Positions 1-6,757 of a stretch of 12,561 nt of DNA are shown here, piece after piece. The notes under the pieces are model-generated. The model searched no databases and was not told the origin of the DNA. It saw nothing but the letters and a program-made list of their open reading frames with translations. How positions within the stretch are numbered: the stretch's first letter is position 1; every line of letters begins with the position of its first letter. The position numbers were made by a program, and so were the translations under genes. Location of the stretch: assembly GCA_937952245.1 (NCBI GenBank), contig CALFYS010000085.1:1-12561 (forward strand). The letters run 5' to 3'. The stretch comes from an uncultured Alphaproteobacteria bacterium (GTDB lineage: Bacteria > Pseudomonadota > Alphaproteobacteria > Puniceispirillales > UBA1172).

Positions 1-55
1 TTGTCATCACCGCGCTGGTGGCCGCGATGGCAACAAGTGAAGCAATTTTCTTCAT
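1..55 (-). CDS. N-terminus of an exported protein (partial)
   Basis: Only the first 18 codons are inside the window; the gene continues past the left edge. The visible residues are a basic MKK start followed by a run of alanine, valine and small residues (MKKIASLVAIAATSAVMT), which is the beginning of a Sec signal peptide or a first membrane segment. The start is well supported: a strong CGGAGG Shine-Dalgarno (63-68 on the plus numbering) sits 7 bases upstream of the ATG. The product cannot be identified from so little. It could be a second periplasmic binding protein or an outer-membrane protein. It is transcribed in the same direction as the DUF1479 gene, but 143 bases with a candidate promoter and palindrome lie between them, so it is probably a separate unit. 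Confidence 0.7.
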   Translation of the reverse strand, partial: MKKIASLVAIAATSAVMT

Positions 56-104
56 GATTTCCTCCGAAAGAATATAATGATTTTATGTTGTTATAGGTTT
101 AGTC

Positions 105-116
105 CATAACGTTATG
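105..116. promoter_or_regulatory. Perfect palindrome CATAACGTTATG, candidate operator
   Basis: A perfect 12-bp palindrome with a central CG lies 50-61 bases upstream of the left-edge gene. A consensus TTGACA, read on the minus strand at 129-124, lies just upstream of it, so the palindrome would fall between -35 and -10 or on the -10 itself. CG-centred palindromes of this kind are typical of LacI-family operators. No clear -10 hexamer is visible at the right spacing, so the promoter itself is uncertain. Confidence 0.4.
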
Positions 117-198
117 ACTGTTTTGTCAATCAATTTTCAAATGTAGTTTTTTAAGTAAGCACGTTGGTTTTAATTTTCATAATAGAAAATTACTTACC

Positions 199-1434
199 TT
201 AATAACCCATCTGCTTTCGACCAAGAGATGATAAATCAGAAACCTCAAACCGCCCCTTGAAATCGACCTCATAGTTTTCTGCCGCAAAATCTGGAGAACT
301 TCTTCCATCCTCGAAAGCTGGTCTCTGTTTGTCCAAGAAAATTCTGTTTTTCTCACAATCCGGAGCTGCACCGATATACATAACGTTACTGTACCCTGTG
401 TTGTTGTTAATATCTTCAACACCATGAATTACATCTGGGTGCCACCAAACAGTATCCCCTGGCCCTACTGTTGAAATAGGAACATAAGCGCGCAATAATT
501 TTGAATGATATTCCTCATTCACAACCATGGCACGACCAGGTTTGGCATCGCAAAGATCGTCTTGCGCAATGTCGTCTTGTAATGCGCGCAATAACATCCA
601 GCCCATAGCATTCGCAATAGGCACAATATTCAGGGTACCATCACCCGGTCCCTGACGGGTCAGCGCTGTCCAGCCCTGATACGTTCTGAACATCGAACAC
701 ACCGCAGGCGAAGGAATTTCTGATGATGTAGTTCTGTAAGCTGCATCAAAAGGATTATATTTATCGATTTCGCCTGAGAATATATGACGATAGACATTAC
801 GATAACCTGCATCAATCCAACGCTCTACAGATCCGCCATCAACATGAGGGCTAAGACCAAGAGTATCATCACCTGGCTCACGTTGGCGTAAACGATCTGC
901 ATATAGACACTCCTGATCAGGGTTAAATTCAACTCCATTTTCAGAATTCCATTTCCACAAACGGTTCAACCAAGAACGCAGATCAGCCATCTCCTGTGAT
1001 GTTCTTGCTTCCATTTGTGGACGCGACCAATAAAGACCAAAGATTTGTGGTTTCCCACTGGCAAGTGCAGAAAAATATTTATCCATCCCAGCTTTTTCAG
1101 CTTGTTTTTCAAAATAATTATTTTCACTTACATAACTCATCAATGTTTCGTTCCATTGGCTCACACGATCTTTAGAGAATACATTTCTGACAATTACGCA
1201 TCCTCTTGCGCGAACAAGGTTTGAAAATTCGTCTGAAGTGTTTTTCAAATCATTGAAGTTTATGTCTGGAATGGGAGACTCACCCTTAGCCACAAGATCT
1301 TCAATTTCTTTAATTTCCTTTTCAATCTTTTCGTCCATTGATTGAAAGGCTTTTTTCAAATCAATACCATTATCGGCAATGTTTGACTTTGCAGATTTTA
1401 TTTCTTCGTCAATACGACTCAAATTGATTTTCAT
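199..1434 (-). CDS. DUF1479 (YbiU-like) non-heme iron oxygenase-fold protein
   Basis: This 411-residue protein has the length and character of the DUF1479 family, whose E. coli/Salmonella member is YbiU; no reaction is established for the family as far as I know. It belongs to the cupin-like Fe(II)/2-oxoglutarate oxygenase fold. The iron facial triad is visible as HVD (His197, Asp199) and a distal histidine in DVIHGVE (His337). The arginine that usually binds 2-oxoglutarate about ten residues after the distal histidine is absent: the first arginine after it is Arg364, so the cosubstrate is uncertain. Residues 1-50 are charged and helical, with no signal peptide, so it is cytoplasmic. The start follows a GGGGG stretch 9 bases upstream. 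The gene is divergent from the sugar-transport operon across 155 bases, which suggests a role with the same substrate. I infer it may hydroxylate an anhydro-alditol. Family assignment is strong; substrate is a hypothesis. Confidence 0.9.
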   Translation of the reverse strand: MKINLSRIDEEIKSAKSNIADNGIDLKKAFQSMDEKIEKEIKEIEDLVAKGESPIPDINFNDLKNTSDEFSNLVRARGCVIVRNVFSKDRVSQWNETLMSYVSENNYFEKQAEKAGMDKYFSALASGKPQIFGLYWSRPQMEARTSQEMADLRSWLNRLWKWNSENGVEFNPDQECLYADRLRQREPGDDTLGLSPHVDGGSVERWIDAGYRNVYRHIFSGEIDKYNPFDAAYRTTSSEIPSPAVCSMFRTYQGWTALTRQGPGDGTLNIVPIANAMGWMLLRALQDDIAQDDLCDAKPGRAMVVNEEYHSKLLRAYVPISTVGPGDTVWWHPDVIHGVEDINNNTGYSNVMYIGAAPDCEKNRIFLDKQRPAFEDGRSSPDFAAENYEVDFKGRFEVSDLSSLGRKQMGY

Positions 1435-1454
1435 TAGATTTACCCCCGAGTGAA

Positions 1455-1554
1455 ATCAAATTAACCTTTGTGAGAATTTATTATTTTATTCCAAAAATAT
1501 AATTTGATCATAAAAAAATAATAGCGCAAGGTAACATGATTGTATAATCAAATT
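1455..1554. promoter_or_regulatory. Three ATCAAATT boxes at 46-bp period in divergent promoter region
   Basis: The 8-mer ATCAAATT occurs at 1455-1462, inverted (AATTTGAT) at 1501-1508, and direct again at 1547-1554. The starts are exactly 46 bases apart. A near copy, ATCAAATC, lies 23 bases further on at 1570-1577. The first box is 21 bases upstream of the DUF1479 start; the third overlaps the likely -10 of the sugar-binding protein gene. This layout would suit one regulator acting on both divergent genes. The region is AT-rich, which raises the chance of coincidence. No regulator gene is present in the window. Confidence 0.4.
1543..1548 (+). promoter_or_regulatory. Candidate -10 (TATAAT) of the transport operon
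   Basis: A perfect TATAAT lies 41 bases upstream of the binding-protein start, inside the imperfect palindrome TGATTGTATAATCA (1537-1550). No recognisable -35 lies 16-18 bases upstream (the bases there are AATAGC), so the promoter probably needs an activator or is intrinsically weak. The third ATCAAATT box overlaps its right end. Confidence 0.45.
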
Positions 1555-1589
1555 CTTAAACAAAAAAACATCAAATCTGGAGGATATCG

Positions 1590-2831
1590 ATGAAAAAAAT
1601 GATTGCTGCGTTAAGCATGACCGCAATGATGGGCTCTGCTCATGCTATTGCAAGTGAAGTAGAGGTTCTTCACTGGTGGACTTCTGGCGGTGAAGCGGCT
1701 GCCCTTAATGTTCTAAAAGAAGATCTACAGGGCAAAGGTGTCAGCTGGCAGGATATGCCGGTTGCTGGTGGTGGCGGTGAAAACGCCATGACTGTTTTGC
1801 GCGCTCGTGTATCTGCGAATAACGCACCAACAGCGGCTCAAATGCTTGGCTTTGACATTCAAGACTGGGGGGCGCAGGGTGCTGCAGCAAATTTGAATGA
1901 TGTTGCTGCTGCCGAAGGTTGGGACGCTGTTGTTCCTGCTGCTCTTCAAGCATTCTCAAAGCATGACGGGAAGTGGGTTGCTGCACCTGTAAATGTTCAC
2001 TCTACAAACTGGGTATGGGCAAACAAGAAAATCTTTGATGAGCTGAACCTTTCAGTACCTTCAAACTTCGAAGAAATGGCTGCAGCGATGGATAAGATGA
2101 AAGCTGCTGGTTACACGCCTCTCGCCCATGGTGGTCAGGCATGGCAGGAAGCCACAATCTTTGATTCCGTTGTTTTGGCAACAGGCGGTGTTGATTTCTA
2201 TAAGAAAGCATTGATCGACCTTGATGCATCCGCTTTGTCAGGCGCAACTATGGTCAAAGTTTTTGACCGCATGGCTACACTACGCTCAAATGTTGATGAA
2301 AACTTCTCTGGTCGTGACTGGAACCTAGCATCAGCTATGGTTATCGAAGGCAAGGCAGGTATGCAGATTATGGGTGACTGGGCTAAGGGTGAATTCTTGA
2401 ATGCAGGCCAGAAGCCGGGCGAAGATTTCCTCTGCTTCCGTTTTCAGGCTATACAGGGTGCTGTCACATTCTTCTCTGACCAGTTCGTTATTTTCAAAAT
2501 CGGCGCTTATCGGCAGGCTGCACAGGGTGAATTGGCCAAGGCGATCATGGCACCATCATTCCAGAGCGCATTTAACGTTGTTAAGGGTTCAGTACCTGCA
2601 CGTACAGATGTGCCAAATGATGACTTTGATGCCTGTGGTAAAAAGGGCATGAAAGATCTTGCTGATGCCAACTCTTCAGGCAAGCTTCTTGGTTCATTGG
2701 CCCATGGCCATGCTGCACCGGCTTCTGTGAAGAACGCGATGTATGACGTTATCACAGCGCATTTTAACGGTGAATTCTCATCAGCTGAAGCTGCTGAAGA
2801 ACTTGCAAATGCAGTTGCTGCTGCTCAGTAA
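1590..2831 (+). CDS. gtsA: Sugar ABC transporter periplasmic binding protein (glucose/mannose type)
   Basis: Periplasmic receptor of the importer encoded by the next three genes. The signal peptide is MKKMIAALSMTAMMGSAHA, with likely cleavage after Ala19 or Ala21. The mature protein shows features of the Pseudomonas GtsA/GltB and Thermus glucose/mannose-binding group: HWWTSGGE (28-35), DMPVAGGGGENAMT (55-68), WVAAPVNVHSTNWVWANK (129-146), and MGDWAKGE (261-268). The tryptophans in these motifs are those expected to stack on sugar. There are only two cysteines, Cys282 and Cys349, which probably form the family disulfide. Length (413) is normal. A GGAGG site at 1579-1583 sits 6 bases before the ATG. 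It is the first gene of the operon and is followed by a hairpin that would raise its expression over the permeases. Ligand specificity cannot be read directly; the downstream enzymes suggest a hexose or a hexose-like anhydro sugar. Confidence 0.9.
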   Translation: MKKMIAALSMTAMMGSAHAIASEVEVLHWWTSGGEAAALNVLKEDLQGKGVSWQDMPVAGGGGENAMTVLRARVSANNAPTAAQMLGFDIQDWGAQGAAANLNDVAAAEGWDAVVPAALQAFSKHDGKWVAAPVNVHSTNWVWANKKIFDELNLSVPSNFEEMAAAMDKMKAAGYTPLAHGGQAWQEATIFDSVVLATGGVDFYKKALIDLDASALSGATMVKVFDRMATLRSNVDENFSGRDWNLASAMVIEGKAGMQIMGDWAKGEFLNAGQKPGEDFLCFRFQAIQGAVTFFSDQFVIFKIGAYRQAAQGELAKAIMAPSFQSAFNVVKGSVPARTDVPNDDFDACGKKGMKDLADANSSGKLLGSLAHGHAAPASVKNAMYDVITAHFNGEFSSAEAAEELANAVAAAQ

Positions 2832-2843
2832 AAATTATCTTTT

Positions 2844-2868
2844 TTCCCGAGGCTTATTGCCTCGGGAA
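2844..2868 (+). terminator. Hairpin after binding-protein gene (partial terminator/mRNA stabiliser)
   Basis: A perfect 10-bp stem, TTCCCGAGGC and GCCTCGGGAA, encloses a TTATT loop, starting 13 bases after the stop codon. The 3' flank is TTTATTTACTT rather than a clean U-run, so readthrough is likely. Hairpins between a binding-protein gene and its permease genes commonly shield the upstream mRNA from 3' decay or attenuate transcription, giving an excess of binding protein. Confidence 0.75.
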
Positions 2869-2925
2869 TTTATTTACTTAAAATCTTCCTAATAAAATTT
2901 ATTCCGGCAAACCCATTAAGGTCTA

Positions 2926-3828
2926 ATGATCATGGTGAATAATAAATTTTTATCCAAATCAACTTGGCAACAGATTTTGCCAAAAATTGTTTTATCACCA
3001 AGTCTGATTGTTGTTTTTGCCTTTGTATATGGTTTTATCATTTACACAGGATACCTTTCCGCATCCAATTCTAAAATGATGCCGAGCTATGACTGGATCG
3101 GTTTTGTCAATTATTCAAAACTTTTTGCCCTGCGGCACTGGAAAATAGCCATAACCAATCTGGCCGTTTTTGGAACTTTGTATATTGGCATTTGCATGAT
3201 CCTTGGCTTGACGCTGGCAATTCTTCTGGACCAGAAAATTCGTTTTGAAGGTGTTATCCGTCCAATTTATCTGTATCCCATGGCGCTCAGTTTTATTGTC
3301 ACAGGCACGGCGTGGAAATGGTTTTTAGACCCCGGCATTGGCTTGGAGACCATTATTCAGACATGGGGGTTTGAAGATTTTTCATTTCGCTGGATCAAAG
3401 ACCGCGATATGGCAATTTATTGTGTTGTGATCGCGGCAGTCTGGCAAACCAGCGGTTTTGTTATGGCCATGTTCCTAGCCGGGTTAAGAGGCATAGATGA
3501 TGAAATTTTAAAAGCAGCACGTATTGATGGTGCGCCTGCTTTTAAACTTTACACCAAGATTGTTATTCCCATCCTGAAACCGATTTTCCTGTCAGCCTTT
3601 GTTGTGCTGGCCCATATGGCGATTAAATCCTATGATCTGGTAGTTGCTTTGACAAATGGTGGACCAGGCAGGGCAACAGAATTACCAGCAACCTTTATGT
3701 ATTCCTATACATTTACCCGAAACCAGATGGGTATTGGCGCTTCATCCGCGATTATTATGCTGATGACAATCGCGGCAATTATTGTGCCCTATCTTTATGC
3801 TGAATTGCGTGAAAGGAAGTCTGACTAA
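2926..3828 (+). CDS. gtsB: Sugar ABC transporter permease, MalF-type subunit
   Basis: Inner-membrane permease of the carbohydrate uptake ABC family 1 (MalF/UgpA type), forming a heterodimer with the next gene's product. Length (300) is normal and about six membrane segments are visible, including those near residues 22-44, 78-100, 113-130, 162-185, 218-235 and 270-290. The cytoplasmic EAA coupling loop that docks the ATPase reads EILKAARIDGA at 193-203, followed by the usual basic stretch and IPILKP. The start at 2926 has a weak AAGG 4 bases upstream; the in-frame ATG at 2932 is an equally possible start and would remove two residues. The stop codon overlaps the next ATG by one base (TAATG), so the two permeases are translationally coupled. 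Assignment to the Gts group rests on the neighbouring binding protein. Confidence 0.9.
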   Translation: MIMVNNKFLSKSTWQQILPKIVLSPSLIVVFAFVYGFIIYTGYLSASNSKMMPSYDWIGFVNYSKLFALRHWKIAITNLAVFGTLYIGICMILGLTLAILLDQKIRFEGVIRPIYLYPMALSFIVTGTAWKWFLDPGIGLETIIQTWGFEDFSFRWIKDRDMAIYCVVIAAVWQTSGFVMAMFLAGLRGIDDEILKAARIDGAPAFKLYTKIVIPILKPIFLSAFVVLAHMAIKSYDLVVALTNGGPGRATELPATFMYSYTFTRNQMGIGASSAIIMLMTIAAIIVPYLYAELRERKSD

Positions 3829-4709
3829 TGGGTATGTCTTCTGTTGCTTCGACACCTTCAACTGGTTCAATTGCGCGCACCTGTATTTATGTCGTTTTGC
3901 TGGTCTTTTGCCTTTTTTATCTGGTACCGCTTTACGTCATGCTTGTTAATTCATTTAAAGAATTAGAAGAAATTCGCGGTGGAGGAATGCTCAACTTACC
4001 AGAGAATTTCACAACAGCTCCATGGTCTAGTGCCTGGTCAACCGCACAAATCGGGGTTCAACCCACCGGATTAAAACCGTATTTCCTTAATTCCATTTAC
4101 ATGGTTGTCCCTGCTGTATTCCTCAGCACAATGATTGGGGCCTTGAATGGTTATGTCTTGTCAAAATGGACTTTTGCCTATCATCGACTTGTTTTTGGCT
4201 TGTTATTATTCAGTTGTTTCATTCCATTTCAAATCGTCCTAATCCCGATGGCAAGAGTGCTGGGAACATTTGGGATCGCTGGTTCGACATGGGGACTGGT
4301 TCTTGTCCATACGGTATATGGTATTGGTTTCAGTACCCTTTTCTTCAGAAATTACTATGAAGCGTTTCCAACAGAGTTAATCAAGGCAGCCCAGCTAGAC
4401 GGTGCTGGATTTTTCCAGATTTTCAGACGCATTATGCTGCCATCTAGTGGCCCTATCATTGTCGTCTGTGTGATTTGGCAATTTACGAATATCTGGAATG
4501 ATTTCTTGTTTGGCGCGTCATTTACGGATTTTGACTCACAGCCAATAACTGTTGCATTGAACAATCTTGTCAGCAGTTCTACAGGCGTGAAAGAATATAA
4601 TGTCCATTTCGCAGGCGCTATTCTGGCAGCTTTGCCTACACTTGTGGTTTACATAGTTTCAGGGCGATATTTTGTCCGCGGTCTGATGGCCGGTTCAGTT
4701 AAGGGATAA
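3828..4709 (+). CDS. gtsC: Sugar ABC transporter permease, MalG-type subunit
   Basis: Second inner-membrane permease, MalG/UgpE type, pairing with the preceding subunit. The protein has 293 residues. The first membrane segment spans about residues 18-40, followed by the periplasmic loop, and further segments lie near 88-110, 120-145, 152-172, 207-226 and 262-284. The EAA loop is ELIKAAQLDGA at 183-193 with FRRIMLPSSGP after it, as expected for ATPase docking. The ATG shares its first base with the upstream TAA stop; a second ATG at codon 3 could also serve. The ATPase gene starts 4 bases after its stop. Nothing is truncated or unusual. Confidence 0.9.
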   Translation: MGMSSVASTPSTGSIARTCIYVVLLVFCLFYLVPLYVMLVNSFKELEEIRGGGMLNLPENFTTAPWSSAWSTAQIGVQPTGLKPYFLNSIYMVVPAVFLSTMIGALNGYVLSKWTFAYHRLVFGLLLFSCFIPFQIVLIPMARVLGTFGIAGSTWGLVLVHTVYGIGFSTLFFRNYYEAFPTELIKAAQLDGAGFFQIFRRIMLPSSGPIIVVCVIWQFTNIWNDFLFGASFTDFDSQPITVALNNLVSSSTGVKEYNVHFAGAILAALPTLVVYIVSGRYFVRGLMAGSVKG

Positions 4710-4713
4710 GATC

Positions 4714-5808
4714 ATGTCATTTCTTAAAATCTCTAATGTCAGCAAATCATTTGCAACAACACAGGTCTTGAATAATATCGATCTGGACATTGCCGAGGGC
4801 GAATTTATCGTTCTGGTTGGCCCTTCTGGTTGTGGAAAATCCACGCTACTAAACACCATAGCCGGGCTAGAAAATGTTACAGACGGTCAGATTGAAATAG
4901 CTGGCAAGGATGTAACGCATACAGTGCCTGCAGACCGCGATATTGCCATGGTGTTTCAGTCCTATGCTCTTTATCCGAATATGACTGTTGAAAAGAACAT
5001 TACATTTGCTTTGGAGATGCGTGGTTTATCAGCTGATGCGCAGCGCAAAGCTTGTGCTGAAGTGGCCGAAACACTGCAAATTTCTCACCTGCTTAAACGA
5101 AAACCCGGCCAGCTTTCTGGAGGCCAGCGTCAGCGTGTTGCCATGGGACGTGCGCTTGTTCGTAACCCTCAGGTCTTCTTATTTGATGAACCTTTATCAA
5201 ATCTAGATGCCAAGTTACGTGTTGATATGCGTACCGAGATCAAGCAGCTGCATGCTAAATTGGGTACAACGATTGTTTACGTTACCCATGATCAGATCGA
5301 AGCCATGACATTGGCTAATAGGATCGCGGTGATGAATGGCGGCATTATTCAGCAATTGGGAACGCCTGATGATATCTATAATCATCCTGCAAACCTTTTT
5401 GTGGCTTCATTTATGGGATCGCCATCAATGAATATTCTGGATGTGACACTTTCCAGCAATAAATCAGGGCTAACCGTAACACTTCCACATGGCGAAAGCT
5501 TTGGGCTGAATAGTCAAAAAATAGATCTCAAATCGCTAAAAGATGGCAAAGTAAAAATGGGAATCCGCCCCGAAAGTATTTTGGAAAAGGCCCCTGCAAA
5601 TAGTAAGAACTTTGCCGCTATTGAACAAAAGGTTGATGTTGTTGAACCGTCTGGTTCGGATACATTTGTAATTTTTGAACTTGGTGGTGAAACCTTTAAT
5701 GCCCGGTTTGCCGGTGACAGTACCGTGAAATCTGGCGACAAAATAAAATTCCATTTTGATCTCCGCCGAATTCATTTCTTTAACCCAGAAACTGGCGATC
5801 GTATCTAG
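4714..5808 (+). CDS. gtsD: Sugar ABC transporter ATP-binding protein (UgpC/MsmK/MalK type)
   Basis: Cytoplasmic ATPase that powers the importer. All nucleotide-binding motifs are intact: Walker A GPSGCGKST (36-44), Q-loop Gln82, signature LSGGQ (134-138), Walker B FLFDEP (155-160) with catalytic Glu159, D-loop SNLDAK, and switch His192. Residues from about 240 to 364 form the MalK-like OB-fold regulatory domain, including MGIRPES (282-288). Length (364) is typical of the MalK/UgpC group. ATPases of this group can serve several importers, so the symbol follows context rather than sequence alone. An AAGGGA precedes the start. The next gene begins 2 bases after its stop with no good Shine-Dalgarno of its own, implying translational coupling between transporter and enzymes. 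Confidence 0.92.
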   Translation: MSFLKISNVSKSFATTQVLNNIDLDIAEGEFIVLVGPSGCGKSTLLNTIAGLENVTDGQIEIAGKDVTHTVPADRDIAMVFQSYALYPNMTVEKNITFALEMRGLSADAQRKACAEVAETLQISHLLKRKPGQLSGGQRQRVAMGRALVRNPQVFLFDEPLSNLDAKLRVDMRTEIKQLHAKLGTTIVYVTHDQIEAMTLANRIAVMNGGIIQQLGTPDDIYNHPANLFVASFMGSPSMNILDVTLSSNKSGLTVTLPHGESFGLNSQKIDLKSLKDGKVKMGIRPESILEKAPANSKNFAAIEQKVDVVEPSGSDTFVIFELGGETFNARFAGDSTVKSGDKIKFHFDLRRIHFFNPETGDRI

Positions 5809-5810
5809 CG

Positions 5811-6755
5811 ATGAGATTTGGCATTTTAGGAGACGCAAAGATCAGTCGAACAAAGATGATCCCAGCAATCAAGGCTGCAGGTCATGACGTTGTTCAGATT
5901 GGACGCCGCGACCCTTTAAAACCTTCATCTGATCCGGTTTACAACACTATCCCGCAAACCAGTTATGAAGACGTTCTGGCCAATCCAGATATTGACGCTA
6001 TATATAATCCCCTGCCCAATCACTTGCATGTACCCATGTCAATTGAGGCCTTGAAATCTGGAAAACACGTTCTTTGTGAAAAGCCTGTTGCCCTCAACAC
6101 GGCAGAGCTTGATACCCTTTGCCATGCTATTGAGGCGTCAGGACAATATTTTTATGAAGGGTATATGATCAGGCACCACCCACAATGGTCATGGTTAAAA
6201 GAGGCCGATATCGGTGATCCTCAGATTGTGCAGGCTGTTTTTACCTACCCACCCCGTGATCATGGTAATATCCGTAACCGTCCTGATTTTGGTGGGGGAC
6301 CACTATATGATATCGGTTGCTATGCGATTTTATCTGGCCTGCTAATTTTTGGCGAGGCCCCTAGTGATTTTAAAATTAGTTTTGAAATGAATACTGAATT
6401 GCAGGTTGAAGACCTTGCTAGCGGTATCTTGATTTGGGATGGCGGCAGGCATCTTACTTTTTCTGTATCAAGTGCCTCTAGTGCCATGCAATCAGTTCTG
6501 GTTACAGGCAAAAATGGCAGTGCAAAACTGGCAATACCGTTCAATCCCCCTGCAATAACAACAGCTTCATTAAACAAGGGTAGCCTTGGTCAGGATGACA
6601 TCATCACTTTTCCTGAATGTGATCAATTTGCCTTAATGGTTGCAGATTTTGTCGAAGATGCAGAAACTGGCAAGAAACCTGATCTAACCATCAGTCGAAT
6701 TGTAACAACCTGCCTAGAACAGATGATAGCCAATCGGAACAGTCAAGGAGCATAG
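5811..6755 (+). CDS. Gfo/Idh/MocA oxidoreductase (glucose-fructose oxidoreductase/xylose dehydrogenase-like)
   Basis: NAD(P)-dependent sugar oxidoreductase of the Gfo/Idh/MocA family, 314 residues, with an N-terminal Rossmann domain and a C-terminal alpha/beta substrate domain. The nucleotide loop is GILGDAKIS (4-12), the family catalytic motif is EKP at 90-92 (Lys91), and the C-terminal catalytic motif is DIGCY at 167-171 (Asp167, Tyr171). The tyrosine, together with EGYMIRHHPQ (116-125) and GGGPLYDIG, places it with the glucose-fructose oxidoreductase, dimeric dihydrodiol dehydrogenase and D-xylose 1-dehydrogenase branch, clearly apart from its neighbour, which has DITVH. No signal peptide is present, so it acts in the cytoplasm. 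The substrate is unknown. It may oxidise a hexose at C-1, or oxidise a related anhydro-alditol to the ketone used by the next enzyme. Its stop codon overlaps or abuts the next start. Confidence 0.88.
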   Translation: MRFGILGDAKISRTKMIPAIKAAGHDVVQIGRRDPLKPSSDPVYNTIPQTSYEDVLANPDIDAIYNPLPNHLHVPMSIEALKSGKHVLCEKPVALNTAELDTLCHAIEASGQYFYEGYMIRHHPQWSWLKEADIGDPQIVQAVFTYPPRDHGNIRNRPDFGGGPLYDIGCYAILSGLLIFGEAPSDFKISFEMNTELQVEDLASGILIWDGGRHLTFSVSSASSAMQSVLVTGKNGSAKLAIPFNPPAITTASLNKGSLGQDDIITFPECDQFALMVADFVEDAETGKKPDLTISRIVTTCLEQMIANRNSQGA

Positions 6756-6757
6756 TG

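Noticed and set aside
171..192. Hairpin TAATTTTC / GAAAATTA just after the DUF1479 stop, as a terminator
   Set aside because: The stem is 8 bp but almost wholly A-T, and on the minus strand it is followed by AAAACC rather than a U-run. It is too weak to call.
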